DNA of 36,950 bases from JANRKB01 sp033763695 (GTDB lineage Bacteria; Planctomycetota; Phycisphaerae; Phycisphaerales; UBA1924): positions 1 to 36,950 of the forward strand of contig JANRKB010000034.1 in NCBI GenBank assembly GCA_033763695.1, written 5' to 3'. Below are positions 1-7,940 of this stretch, piece by piece (the stretch's first letter is position 1; each line of letters begins with the position of its first letter). Both the position numbers and the translations under genes were made by a program. Below the pieces are notes generated by a model. It saw nothing but the letters and a program-made list of their open reading frames with translations, was not told the DNA's origin and did no database searches.

Positions 1-64
1 CTAAGACCTTGAAAGTCAAGGGCTTGTGCGAGCCTTTGCGAACCGATGCGACACATTTCGTGAA

Positions 65-139
65 TGCCGAGGGGCGGACTCGAACCGCCGACCTCCGGGT
101 TATGAATCCAGCGCTCTAAACCAGCTGAGCTACCTCGGC
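65..139 (-). tRNA. tRNA-Met (anticodon CAT)
   Basis: On the minus strand this stretch folds as a complete 75-nt cloverleaf: a 7-bp acceptor stem (GCCGAGG with CCTCGGC), discriminator A, a D stem GCTC/GAGC, the anticodon loop TTCATAA and a T arm with TTCGAGT. The first acceptor pair is G-C and the anticodon stem lacks the three consecutive G-C pairs of initiator tRNA, so it reads as an elongator. The same CAT anticodon is used by tRNA-Ile2 before lysidine modification, and I cannot fully exclude that. No CCA is encoded after the discriminator. Confidence 0.92.
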
Positions 140-176
140 AAGTGGGAACCAGTATACGCGTCGTGTTTCGCCCCGG

Positions 177-542
177 TCAGCGGGCCTGATCGTCAAAGTT
201 GCGGGCTGGCTCACGCTCCACAGGCTGGCCGCGGCCCACGCGCGGGTCCTCGCCGCGATCCGACAGCGGAGCCCTGTACGCCCGATCCTCGCGGCGATCG
301 TCGATCTGGCGATACTCGCGCTCGTCACGGCGGCGATCACGATCGCGATCACGCGAATCCATGTCGTCCTCGTCGCCCTTGAGGCCCTTCTTGAACTCGA
401 CGATGCCGCGCCCGAGGCTGCGGCCCACTTCAGGCAGGCGATGCCCGAAGAAAATCAGACCGATCACCAGCAGCACGATCATGTGCTGCGGGGCGAGGAA
501 GTCGCCGATGAAGGCCAGGGTTGTGGTGGCCGGGATGAGCAT
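177..542 (-). CDS. tatA: Sec-independent protein translocase subunit TatA/E
   Basis: TatA forms the protein-conducting part of the twin-arginine pathway, which exports folded proteins across the inner membrane. The 121-aa product has one transmembrane helix (about residues 20-36), then the family hinge FFGHRLPEVGRSLG and an amphipathic helix ending in FKKGLKGDEDD, followed by a long Arg/Asp-rich tail. The N-terminus before the helix is about 18 residues longer than in typical TatA. The ATG at 542 is chosen because GGAG lies 6 nt upstream and longer starts add only non-conserved sequence. TatB is also possible by family, but the short hinge-plus-FKKG layout favours TatA. No tatC or tatB is nearby. 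The next feature downstream on the same strand is tRNA-Met. Confidence 0.88.
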   Translation of the reverse strand: MLIPATTTLAFIGDFLAPQHMIVLLVIGLIFFGHRLPEVGRSLGRGIVEFKKGLKGDEDDMDSRDRDRDRRRDEREYRQIDDRREDRAYRAPLSDRGEDPRVGRGQPVEREPARNFDDQAR

Positions 543-747
543 CAAAGACTCCGTGCGCTTGCGCGCCGTGCGGCAGCCCCCGTCCATGAGGCCGCTCCAG
601 CCGCCCCGGGGACACCCCTGCGGCCTTCTGGACGTGATTGAAGGGGCCGCCGACCGCTGAGTCAACGCAGCGCCCTGCCCACCCACGCAGAACGATCGAA
701 TCCTGTTCGGGATTGCATAGATCGAGCCCCATGCGCGACTTTCCGCC

Positions 748-1665
748 TCAGCGTGCGGGCAAGGCCCGTGCCGCCGCCTCGACGACGTTGAGCAGCAGCA
801 TCGAGACCGTCACGGGGCCGACGCCGCCAGGCACCGGGCTGATCCACCCCGCGATGTTTCGCACGGTTGCAAAGGCGACGTCGCCGACAGTCCTGGTCTT
901 GCCGCCCTCGCCGGGGATGCGATTGACACCCACGTCGATCACGATCGCACCGGGCTTGACCATGTCTGGCTTGATCAGGTCCGGCACGCCCGCCGCCGCG
1001 ACGAGGATGTCCGCCGACCGTGCCAAATCCTCGATGCCCAGCGTGAACTTGTTGCACGAGACGACGGTCGCTTCTTGTCGCATCAGCAAGACCGCGATCG
1101 GCTTGCCGACGACATCGCTCGCGCCGATCACCACGGCACGCTTGCCGCGCAGCAGCGGAACATCATCGGTCCGCGGCGGAAGCACCGACTCGATCATCCG
1201 CATCACCGCAAGCCCGGTACACGGCGCCAGCGAGGACCGCCCGTACACCACGTTGCCGATGTTCGCAGGATTGACGCCTTCGACGTCCTTCTCGGGCGCA
1301 ATCAATCGCTGCACGCGATAGGGATCAATGCCTGCGGGCAGGGGCATGTGCAGCATGATCGCCGTCACCTTCGGCTCGCTGCTTAGCAGCAGCACGCGCC
1401 CGGCGATGTCGTCATACCCAGCAGTCGACGGCAGGAGATGCAGCCGATAGTCAATACCCAGGGCGGCACACGTCTTGGCCTGATTGTCCGCATAGACACG
1501 AGCGCCGTTGTCGCCCGATTCGACGAGCACCGCATCCAGCCCGACGGGCATGCCCGCGGCACGCACATCACGCACCCGGGCCGCGATCTGTTCGCGGAAC
1601 CGCTGCGACAACGCATTGCCGTCGATGATCTGTGCGCCGGTCGGAGATGTCGAAGGAGACGTCAC
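748..1665 (-). CDS. folD: FolD-family protein (methylene-THF dehydrogenase/cyclohydrolase) with altered catalytic residues
   Basis: FolD normally oxidises 5,10-methylene-THF to methenyl-THF with NAD(P) and then hydrolyses it to 10-formyl-THF. The family fold is clear: IIDGNALSQRFREQIA at the N-terminus, MPLPAGIDPYRVQRLIAPEK, the nucleotide-binding GASDVVGKP, KPGAIVIDVGVNR and PVPGGVGPVTVSMLL near the C-terminus. However, the catalytic Lys of the YVxxK motif is Gln (YADNQAK), the active-site Gln of VQLPLP is His (LHMPLP) and the Asp of KDVDG is Glu (KDVEG); PCTP is PCTG. By family knowledge this predicts weak or absent cyclohydrolase activity. The start is uncertain. GTG at 1665 gives 305 aa and sits 6 nt after a TATGAT box; an in-frame GTG at 1689 would add 8 residues. 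It follows the 208-aa gene on the same strand. Confidence 0.85.
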   Translation of the reverse strand: MTSPSTSPTGAQIIDGNALSQRFREQIAARVRDVRAAGMPVGLDAVLVESGDNGARVYADNQAKTCAALGIDYRLHLLPSTAGYDDIAGRVLLLSSEPKVTAIMLHMPLPAGIDPYRVQRLIAPEKDVEGVNPANIGNVVYGRSSLAPCTGLAVMRMIESVLPPRTDDVPLLRGKRAVVIGASDVVGKPIAVLLMRQEATVVSCNKFTLGIEDLARSADILVAAAGVPDLIKPDMVKPGAIVIDVGVNRIPGEGGKTRTVGDVAFATVRNIAGWISPVPGGVGPVTVSMLLLNVVEAAARALPAR

Positions 1666-1671
1666 GAAGGC

Positions 1672-1677
1672 ATCATA
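1672..1677 (-). promoter_or_regulatory. Putative -10 box of the folD-like gene (leaderless)
   Basis: TATGAT on the minus strand lies 6 nt before GTG 1665 and there is no Shine-Dalgarno sequence, so transcription would start at the start codon itself. No good -35 box is visible. Confidence 0.4.
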
Positions 1678-1707
1678 CCCACTGGCCACCGCTTTTTGGG
1701 TTCGGCC

Positions 1708-2334
1708 TTACGCAGCCCTCAGGAACGAGAGCTCGTCACTGGCACAGAGCACCTGACTCGCCGGCGAGATCTGCGCGAAGAGTTGCCGCAGTTCGCGTGC
1801 CGCCGCAGCCTGGAATCCGCCAGCACGAATCACGCCCAACGTGTGCTCGGTCGTTTCGTCCTCCGCATCGGAGCGGTGGTACACGACGCCCGCGACAGGC
1901 GAGCCGACCAACGAGGGGCCGACCGCCTGCTTGAGCGCGGCCTTTACGCGCGTGATCGCGGCATCACCGCCGCCACGCACCCACAGCCACATCACGTCGG
2001 CAAGCCGATCGTCGCTGGGCGCGTCAATCGCATCAAAGATCGCAACGCGACTTCGCGGAAACTGATCTTGCAGAATCGCGAGGTCCGCGATGATCTTGGC
2101 ATACTCGCTCGATGTCGCTTCAAATGCCAGGACACGAACGCTGTAGGTTGCAAACGGCCGAAGAAGCGTGCGCGTCACTTTCGCGCGACGCAGGCAGAGG
2201 AAGTCGCTCGCCAGACGCAGCGCACCGATCTGGTCTTTGCCCACGAGGTAGAGCACGCCGGCAACGCGCGGCTCGGCGGTCTTCACTTCCACGGCTTTGG
2301 CGATCTCGACGCTGAGAGAGTTCATGCTCCCCAC
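1708..2334 (-). CDS. Conserved-looking protein of unknown function (208 aa)
   Basis: I do not recognise this protein. It is about 208 aa, with no signal peptide or membrane segment. It is a mixed alpha/beta sequence with hydrophobic strands (VAGVLYLVG, RVLAFEA, RVAIFDAID, ADVMWLWVRG, VAGVVYHR) and ends in an Ala/Leu-rich helix. The strand pattern suggests a Rossmann-like or receptor-like fold, but no motif identifies it. It starts at GTG 2334, or at ATG 2325, where GGGGAG is too close to act as a good ribosome-binding site. It lies 23 bp after kdsB and ends shortly before the folD-like gene, so it is probably co-transcribed with kdsB. Coding is supported by tight packing and codon use like that of its neighbours. 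Confidence 0.7.
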   Translation of the reverse strand: MGSMNSLSVEIAKAVEVKTAEPRVAGVLYLVGKDQIGALRLASDFLCLRRAKVTRTLLRPFATYSVRVLAFEATSSEYAKIIADLAILQDQFPRSRVAIFDAIDAPSDDRLADVMWLWVRGGGDAAITRVKAALKQAVGPSLVGSPVAGVVYHRSDAEDETTEHTLGVIRAGGFQAAAARELRQLFAQISPASQVLCASDELSFLRAA

Positions 2335-2357
2335 ATCGGCGCGTTTCCGGACCCACT

Positions 2358-3116
2358 TCAGTGATTTCCGGACCTGCCCGCCTTCACACGGGCCACAAAC
2401 GCCTCGTACTGCTCGGGCGTGTCAATGCCCGGCGTGGGAGCCCCGCGGCTCACCGCCACCGCGATCGCGTGCCCGTGCTCAAGAACGCGCAGTTGCTCCA
2501 GCGATTCAAGCCGCTCCAGCGGCGTCGACGCCAAGGTCGGATACACCCGCAGAAACGGGCGGCGGTAGACATAGAGCCCGACATGCCGCAGCGGCAGTTC
2601 GTCAATGCCGCCCTTGGGGTCGCGGACGAACGGCACGCGAGAACGCGAGAAGTACAACGCGGTCCCGTCCGCCCGCACCACCACTTTGACGATGTTCGGA
2701 TTGTCAACGTCCTCACGCGGTCCCATGCGGATCGCCGCCGTGGCCATCGGAGCAGTCGACCGTCGCAACGCCTCTACCGCGTCGTCGATCACGCTCGTGT
2801 CCATCTCCGGCTCGTCGCCCTGCACGTTGACCACGATGTCGTCATCCGCAAGCGCGAGTGCATCGGCAGCTTCCGCAAGGCGACTGGTGCCGTTGGGATG
2901 ATCGGGCGAGGTCATCACGCACGCCACACCGAATCGCGCACACGCGTCAACGACGCGCGGGTCGTCGGTCGCGATGGCAATACGTTCGAGCGTTCGGCAG
3001 GCGCGGGCCGCCTCGAAGACATGCTGGATCAGAGGCTTGCCCGTGCGATCCGCCAGCACCTTTCCGGGGAAGCGCGACGACGCCATGCGGGCCGGGATGA
3101 TGCCGACAACTGCCAC
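2358..3116 (-). CDS. kdsB: 3-deoxy-manno-octulosonate cytidylyltransferase
   Basis: KdsB activates Kdo as CMP-Kdo for lipid A-core assembly in the cytoplasm, so the organism probably makes an LPS-type outer membrane. The 252-aa protein has normal family length and the expected signatures in order: GIIPARMASSRFPGK (residues 5-19, CTP binding), MTSPDHPNGTSRLAEA, VNVQGDEPEM, YFSRSRVPFVRD, HVGLYVYR and LEQLRVLEHG. The GTG start at 3116 is preceded by AAAGGAG at 8 nt spacing. It follows the TPR gene by about 57 bp on the same strand and is followed closely by an unknown gene and the folD-like gene, so these may form one transcription unit. No other Kdo genes are in the window. Confidence 0.95.
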   Translation of the reverse strand: MAVVGIIPARMASSRFPGKVLADRTGKPLIQHVFEAARACRTLERIAIATDDPRVVDACARFGVACVMTSPDHPNGTSRLAEAADALALADDDIVVNVQGDEPEMDTSVIDDAVEALRRSTAPMATAAIRMGPREDVDNPNIVKVVVRADGTALYFSRSRVPFVRDPKGGIDELPLRHVGLYVYRRPFLRVYPTLASTPLERLESLEQLRVLEHGHAIAVAVSRGAPTPGIDTPEQYEAFVARVKAGRSGNH

Positions 3117-3173
3117 GCGCGATGCTCCTTTGTCCGGGCCACGCCAACAGGCCGCCGCTTGTAGACGACTGCC

Positions 3174-4679
3174 TCACGCCCCCTGAGGCTTGGGACGCAG
3201 GTCGCCGACAAGCTTCTTGAGGGTGTCACGCCGCGTCTTGACGTCACGGAAGTTGAACTTCTGGCTCAAAATGCCCGACGCCAGACGCTCGGCCTCTTCC
3301 GCGGCGTTCAGATCACGACGCGTCTCGCCCAAGCGCTGCAGGCCAACGAGCAGCAGATACTTGGACTCCATCACCTGCTCGGCGGACAGATCGCGGACTT
3401 CCAGAGCCTGACGCAGCGTCTCGATTGCCTCGTCGGGATAATCGATGTTCAGGAACGCTTGACCGAGCAGCGGCAGCACCGACGCACGGATTGTCGGGTC
3501 TTCGCGTGACTCCTGGAAGAGCGCGATCGCGTCCTCGTTGTTGCCCAGTGCAAGCTGACGCTTGCCGAGCTCGAACTTCAACTTCAGATCCGTCGGGTAG
3601 TTCTCGACGCGGAGCTGGAACTCCTTGATCTCCTGCTCGGCGAACTGCCGCTCGGCGTCCTTGAACGCCTGCATCTTGCTCGCGTCCGCCTCAGCCGCCG
3701 CCTTGAGTTCGCGCAGCTTGCGGAAGTTTTGGCGGAGGATGATGTCGCCCGCCCGCTGACGCAGGATGAACTGCTTGGAGCGTTCGTACGCCTCCATCAG
3801 CTTTGCGTGTGCGAGAGCTTCATCCGCGGGCGTGCCGCGTTCAAGCAATCGCTTCACGTAGAGCGACATCGCCGGGAGATCCTCAGGCCGCTTCTCATGA
3901 TCTTCTTTGGCCTGCTGCAGCAGACGCTCGGCGGTTTCCTCGGTCTTGACAACCTTCTCGGCGTCCTCAAGCTGACGCTGCTTCTGCGCGTCGCGGATGT
4001 TGGCCCGGAACCCGCCCGCCTGGCCCGACTGGTCATACCCGCCACGCGTCATGGTCGCCTGTGCCGCCAATGAACGCACGTCCTGCGCAAGTTGACCATC
4101 GCTCGGGTCGGCCTTGTACGCCGCCTCACCGGCGGCCACCGCGCGATCAAAGGAACCGATCGCCTTCATCGCCACCATAACCTTGAGGAAATAGTCCTTG
4201 CGGGGCTTGCTCGCGACTACCCGCATGATGGCTTGGTCGTACAACCAGCTCAGCGGCTCGGCGAGTTTGAGTTTCGCACCCGTCTCCAGCACGCGCACCG
4301 CATACGCCGGATCGTCGATCCGCTGCATCCATTCGAGCAACGAGAGCAAGTAGCGATCGACATCGCTCTTGCCGCCAAAGCTCTTGAGAGTGTCCTTGTC
4401 AAAACCCTTCTTGAAGTCATCGGCTCGCCGGCGCGCGGCCGCCGAGGCCACAAACCCTTCATGCCCGCGCATGCTGCCCGGATCAAACCGCAGGCCGCTG
4501 AGCCACATGTTGATCGCGTACTCGTAGTTGCCGGTTTCATGGACGGTCTTGGCGCGTTCAAAGAACTTGGCGGCCTTCTCGGGGCTGAACTCAACGGGCG
4601 TACCACCGGCGTCCCCGCCGCCGTTGTCCTTGCCGTCGTCGTTGCCCTTGTTCGACTTGCCGAAACCGAAGATCGCCAC
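3174..4679 (-). CDS. TPR-repeat protein (501 aa)
   Basis: This is a helical tetratricopeptide-repeat protein of unknown specific role, probably a scaffold or interaction protein. The N-terminus (residues 1-30) is short, basic-acidic and Gly/Asp-rich (FGFGKSNKGNDDGKDNGGG), with no signal peptide. TPR-like helices follow, for example KAAKFFERAKTVHETGNYEYAIN, then a charged, coiled-coil-like middle (EDAEKVVKTEETAERLLQ, FKDAERQFAEQEIKEFQ), and further TPRs near the C-terminus (GKRQLALGNNEDAIALFQES, YPDEAIETLRQALEVRD). GTG 4679 is chosen because GAGAGGAC lies about 7-8 nt upstream; a longer reading frame to 4736 lacks such support. It is divergent from the lipoprotein peptidase gene and upstream of kdsB. 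Confidence 0.8.
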   Translation of the reverse strand: MAIFGFGKSNKGNDDGKDNGGGDAGGTPVEFSPEKAAKFFERAKTVHETGNYEYAINMWLSGLRFDPGSMRGHEGFVASAAARRRADDFKKGFDKDTLKSFGGKSDVDRYLLSLLEWMQRIDDPAYAVRVLETGAKLKLAEPLSWLYDQAIMRVVASKPRKDYFLKVMVAMKAIGSFDRAVAAGEAAYKADPSDGQLAQDVRSLAAQATMTRGGYDQSGQAGGFRANIRDAQKQRQLEDAEKVVKTEETAERLLQQAKEDHEKRPEDLPAMSLYVKRLLERGTPADEALAHAKLMEAYERSKQFILRQRAGDIILRQNFRKLRELKAAAEADASKMQAFKDAERQFAEQEIKEFQLRVENYPTDLKLKFELGKRQLALGNNEDAIALFQESREDPTIRASVLPLLGQAFLNIDYPDEAIETLRQALEVRDLSAEQVMESKYLLLVGLQRLGETRRDLNAAEEAERLASGILSQKFNFRDVKTRRDTLKKLVGDLRPKPQGA

Positions 4680-4942
4680 GCGGAAAGTCCTCTCGCAGAA
4701 GGCCCGGACAACGCCGGACCGCTCAAAGCATGTCAAACGGGCCCACCCCGCCCAGCGAGGCCGCCAGCGACGGCTCCAGAGCGGGGGAAGGTACGGGAGG
4801 CGATTCTAGTGGGTTCCCGCAGACGCCGCGCGATCAGGAAACCCGCCCCGCCGAGGGCCAACCCGCGAACCCCTCTCCGAGGGCCCGAGCCCCGCCAGCA
4901 ATGCCGCGCTCGACCGGAGATCTCCGATATCCTCGCCGCCGC

Positions 4943-6019
4943 ATGCGACGCCTTCTCCGAGTTGCGTTTTCCGCTGGTTCCGCCGCGTTGCTGGCGGTGC
5001 TGGGCGCGTGCGGCAGCCACTCAGCCAAGCCCGACCGCCCCACTGCCGCGCTTGGCTCGTCCTCTCCCGACGCAGCCGCCACGCGAGCGACGGTCGTCGG
5101 CGAAGAGCCGTGGACATTTGAGAGCGTTCCGGGGCGGGCGGTGAGGACGTCGTCCTATCGCGTGTTCACGATCGTGCCGCGCGGCCGCAGTGCTGACGAC
5201 CTGCCGATGTTCCTTGAGCAGGCGCTTCTCCACTATCGCACGGCAATCACGGTCCTGCCGCCGCCGCCGGTCGCGATGGATGCGTACGTCCTCGCCAATC
5301 GATCGCAGTGGCAACGCCTGACGCGGACGGTGCTCGGCGATGGAGCCGGGCCGTACATCAACATTCCGCGTGGTGGCGTGGCCGTCGGCGGCAAGGCGAT
5401 GTACTTCGACATCGGCACGCGCGACACGTTTGTCATCGCCGCGCACGAAGGCTGGCATCAATACACGCAGACCGCGTTTCGCGATCCGCTCCCCGTCTGG
5501 CTCGACGAAGGGGTTGCGACCTTCATGGAGGGGTTCAGTTGGGACCATGCCACGCCCGGGCTTGCTGCGTTCAACGGCTGGAACAACCTGGAGCGGTATG
5601 ACGCGCTCCGCCGCGGCGTGCAGAGTGACACACTTTTGTCGCTTGAAGCGCTTGTCAATCTCGGCCCCGCCGATCTGGTTGAGGCCGGGCCTGATGTCGC
5701 GCTGGTGGTGTACGCCCAGATGTGGGCGTTGATTCACTTCTTGCGTGAAGGCGAGAACGGCGAGTTCGCCTCGTCGCTGCGCCAGATGCTCGCCGACGCC
5801 GCAAGCGGCGAGATGAGCGTGCGCCTTGCTCGCGACGCAGGGCCACGCGCCGGCGAGCAGTTTCGGTCTCGTCGCGCCGGAGCGGACGTCTTTCGGATCT
5901 ACACCGGACGCAGCGCGGCCTCGATCGAACGCGCGTATCGCGCGACCATCGAACAGATCATCGCGCTCGGCGGACGCGACGCAGTCGTGGCCGGACGATC
6001 GCCGCTGACGATGCCCTGA
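4943..6019 (+). CDS. Lipoprotein with HExxH metallopeptidase-like domain (DUF1570-like)
   Basis: The product is probably exported and lipid-anchored, with a zinc-peptidase-like domain; its substrate is unknown. The 358-aa protein starts MRRLLR, followed by a hydrophobic stretch and the lipobox VLGAC (Cys23). The active-site-like segment is AAHEGWHQYTQ (HExxH, His168, Glu169, His172), followed about 17 residues later by WLDEGVATFMEGF, where Glu189 would be the third metal ligand, as in gluzincins and DUF1570 proteins common in planctomycetes. ATG 4943 is chosen because it places the signal peptide exactly at the N-terminus; upstream ATGs at 4901 and 4730 would bury it. No strong ribosome-binding site is seen, but TATCCT lies 9 nt upstream. 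Confidence 0.8.
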   Translation: MRRLLRVAFSAGSAALLAVLGACGSHSAKPDRPTAALGSSSPDAAATRATVVGEEPWTFESVPGRAVRTSSYRVFTIVPRGRSADDLPMFLEQALLHYRTAITVLPPPPVAMDAYVLANRSQWQRLTRTVLGDGAGPYINIPRGGVAVGGKAMYFDIGTRDTFVIAAHEGWHQYTQTAFRDPLPVWLDEGVATFMEGFSWDHATPGLAAFNGWNNLERYDALRRGVQSDTLLSLEALVNLGPADLVEAGPDVALVVYAQMWALIHFLREGENGEFASSLRQMLADAASGEMSVRLARDAGPRAGEQFRSRRAGADVFRIYTGRSAASIERAYRATIEQIIALGGRDAVVAGRSPLTMP

Positions 6020-6065
6020 CGTCACGGAGGGCATGCACCCCGTCGCGCATCGTTTTCGTCGCAAC

Positions 6066-6102
6066 GCAAAAACAACACGGGCCCGGCCAAGCCGAGCCCG
6101 TG
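6066..6102 (-). terminator. Rho-independent terminator downstream of rpsP
   Basis: Positions 6076-6082 (CACGGGC) pair with 6096-6102 (GCCCGTG). After one C-A mismatch the stem continues with CGGC/GCCG around a CAA loop. On the minus strand the hairpin is followed by TTGTTTTTG. It lies 67 bp past the rpsP stop. Confidence 0.85.
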
Positions 6103-6169
6103 CGACAGTTGCATGTGTTCTTCGCGGCTCCCGCGGACGCACTTGCGTGCGAGCAGCGACGCCGGAATC

Positions 6170-6517
6170 TCAGGCCTTCTTCTCGTCCTTCGCATCGCCG
6201 GCAGCGGCGGCCGCGGCCACACGCGCCTCAAGCTTGCGACGCTCGTGCCCGCGCGAGCTCTCCCACGACTTCACGTCGACGAGGTTGCGCTTGGCAAGGA
6301 TGTTCATCACCGTGTCCGACGGCTGAGCACCCTTGGCGAGCCAGTACTTGGTCCGCTCGTCGTTGAGCTGGAGCTGCTTGCCCTCGGCCGCGAGCGGGTC
6401 ATACCAGCCCAAAGCCTCGATCACCGCGCCATCACGACGCGTGCGGCTATCAATCGCGCTGAGGCGATAGAAGGGACGATTCTTGCGGCCAAGACGTTGA
6501 AGGCGAAGACGAACCAC
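6170..6517 (-). CDS. rpsP: 30S ribosomal protein S16
   Basis: S16 binds 16S rRNA early in small-subunit assembly. The 115-aa product begins VVRLRLQRLGRKNRPFYRL and continues with DSRTRRDGAVIEALGWYDPL, both hallmark S16 segments, then SDTVMNILAKRNLVD. The C-terminus after about residue 85 is a lysine/alanine-rich extension (RRKLEARVAAAAAAGDAKDEKKA in part), a common variable tail. The GTG start at 6517 matches the family N-terminus and has TTGGAG at 8 nt spacing. Unlike the usual rpsP-rimM-trmD-rplS cluster of many bacteria, it stands alone here, with its own terminator downstream. Confidence 0.95.
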   Translation of the reverse strand: MVRLRLQRLGRKNRPFYRLSAIDSRTRRDGAVIEALGWYDPLAAEGKQLQLNDERTKYWLAKGAQPSDTVMNILAKRNLVDVKSWESSRGHERRKLEARVAAAAAAGDAKDEKKA

Positions 6518-6862
6518 GCGGCAAGCTCCAATCAGAAATCCCAGTCGACTCCGACCGGGGTGAAGATGATAGCCCGGATTTCCGCCAAGCCAAGTGGCGA
6601 CCGAATCCGCAGCGCGGAACCTGCCGCGACGCGTTGCTCCGCGGGCGTCGATGGACTGTCCGAAATTGTCGCGCAAATTTCGAGATTTTGCTTCCTGCGC
6701 GGCAGCGCAATCGGTATTTTCGGACCCACATTGACACCCTTGTTTTGGGAGTTGGCCCAAGCCGTTTGGCCGGCGTTCATGCGTCTGGGTGCCAGGAGGA
6801 ATGCTCTGAGTCCTTGATCACGATCGCGTTGACATAGCCCCTTGAAGGCAAAGGAGTTCCAC
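6518..6862. other. 345-bp divergent intergenic region
   Basis: This region lies between rpsP (-) and the prepilin-like gene (+). It is more AT-rich than its surroundings at about 6660-6760. A 7-bp inverted repeat, CGAAATT (6661-6667) and AATTTCG (6676-6682) around an 8-nt loop, could be an operator. A TTGACA at 6731 has no good -10 partner. No convincing gene is present. Confidence 0.4.
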
Positions 6863-7570
6863 ATGTGCACGACCGCAGCGACCGTCCCTGCCCGCCGTCA
6901 CCTCGGCTTCACCCTCATCGAACTCCTCGTCGTCATCGGGATCATCGCGATCTTGATTGGCCTGCTCCTCCCGGCCATGCGCGGCGCTCGAGAAGCCGCT
7001 CGCCTGACCAAATGCAAGAGCGGCCTGCACCAGATGCTGACGGCCGTGAACACATACGTCGTGGATTCACGCGATTGGCTGCCGCTCCCGAACTGGGGCC
7101 CCAAGGCGACGCGCAAGGGCTGGCTCTACGGCACCGACGCGGGGCCGGGCGTGGGCAAGGCCTTTGCCGAGGAAGATCGGCACACCGGCTCCCTCTACCA
7201 ATACCTGGAGAGCGACGCGATCTATCGCTGCCCCGCTCATCGCGAGCCATTCACCGGCACGGCACTGCTCACGAGCTACATCATGAACGGGGCCGTCGTA
7301 GCCTATCGCAACCCCGAAAAGTCGTATCGCATCGATCAGTTCAAGCCCGGTGCCGTGCTGATGTGGGACGCCAATGAACAAGGCCCGGTGGCGTTCAACG
7401 ATGGCGCGTCATACCCCAACGAAATCGTCGCGGGGCATCACGGCGGCGGCATCACATGTGGGTCGATCGACGGCTCAGGCGTCTTCTTCAACGCTCAGGA
7501 GTTTGCTGATCAGGTCGCAAGCCGCCCGAGTCGCCTGTGGTGCAACCCGATGTCGGCCAAGGGCGACTGA
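6863..7570 (+). CDS. Prepilin-type protein with H-X9-DG domain
   Basis: This is a pseudopilin-like protein of the family expanded in planctomycetes, presumably membrane-inserted and processed by a prepilin peptidase; its function is not known. The 235-aa product has a short leader ending HLGF, followed by TLIELLVVIGIIAILIGLLL. Cleavage would fall after Gly15, giving a mature protein starting with Phe and with Glu at position 5. The C-terminal part has the H-X9-DG motif exactly: His193, nine residues, then Asp203-Gly204. The ATG at 6863 is supported by AAAGGAG about 7 nt upstream. It is alone, with no secretion-system or pilus assembly genes nearby, which is typical of these dispersed planctomycete pseudopilins. 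Confidence 0.88.
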   Translation: MCTTAATVPARRHLGFTLIELLVVIGIIAILIGLLLPAMRGAREAARLTKCKSGLHQMLTAVNTYVVDSRDWLPLPNWGPKATRKGWLYGTDAGPGVGKAFAEEDRHTGSLYQYLESDAIYRCPAHREPFTGTALLTSYIMNGAVVAYRNPEKSYRIDQFKPGAVLMWDANEQGPVAFNDGASYPNEIVAGHHGGGITCGSIDGSGVFFNAQEFADQVASRPSRLWCNPMSAKGD

Positions 7571-7595
7571 GCCGCCGCCCGACGAAACCTGACAA

Positions 7596-7679
7596 TGGGC
7601 CCGGAGGGGCTCGAACCCTCACTCCCTTGTGGGGAAGCGGATTTTAAGTCCGCTGCGTCTACCATTCCGCCACAGGCCC
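7596..7679 (-). tRNA. tRNA-Leu (anticodon TAA)
   Basis: An 84-nt class II tRNA lies on the minus strand: acceptor GGGCCTG pairs with CGGGCCC, the discriminator is A, the anticodon arm is GCGGA-CTTAAAA-TCCGC (anticodon TAA), there is a long variable arm (TTCCCCACAAGGGAG region), and the T arm is GAGGG-TTCGAGC-CCCTC. No CCA is encoded. Confidence 0.95.
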
Positions 7680-7886
7680 GACGATCCACCGACACACACG
7701 CGTTTGCCGCGTGTGTTTCTCTTTTTCGATCTCTCGGCGTCGCAACCCCGGAGCCATCAACCACCCAGAGCCGTGCGGGATCGAAGAAGAGTGTCTTGAT
7801 ACTGCCCCGCATTCATCATCGGGTCAACCGGCGGCGGGCTGGAGCGTTGCAAAAATGCTGAGTCGATGCCGGAAAGCGTCAACGAC

Positions 7887-7921
7887 GCCACCCGATCGCG
7901 ATACCTGACGATCGGGGCGGC
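7887..7921 (-). terminator. Hairpin downstream of the Fur-family gene, possible terminator
   Basis: CCCGATCG (7891-7898) pairs perfectly with CGATCGGG (7909-7916) around a 10-nt loop, with flanking GCC/GGC able to extend the stem. It lies 20 bp after the regulator stop codon. There is no clear U tract on the minus strand, so it may be a weak or factor-assisted terminator. Confidence 0.4.
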
Positions 7922-7940
7922 AAGTCTTGTTCCGGATGCC

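Noticed and set aside
7..21. Hairpin CCTTGA-AAG-TCAAGG downstream of tRNA-Met.
   Set aside because: The stem is only 6 bp and no T tract follows on the minus strand, so a terminator call is not supported.
600..624. GC-rich hairpin between folD-like gene and tatA.
   Set aside because: Asymmetric internal loop and no U tract on the transcribed strand; a chance fold is likely in this GC-rich gap.
6731..6736. TTGACA as a -35 box for the prepilin-like gene.
   Set aside because: No TATAAT-like hexamer lies 16-18 bp downstream.
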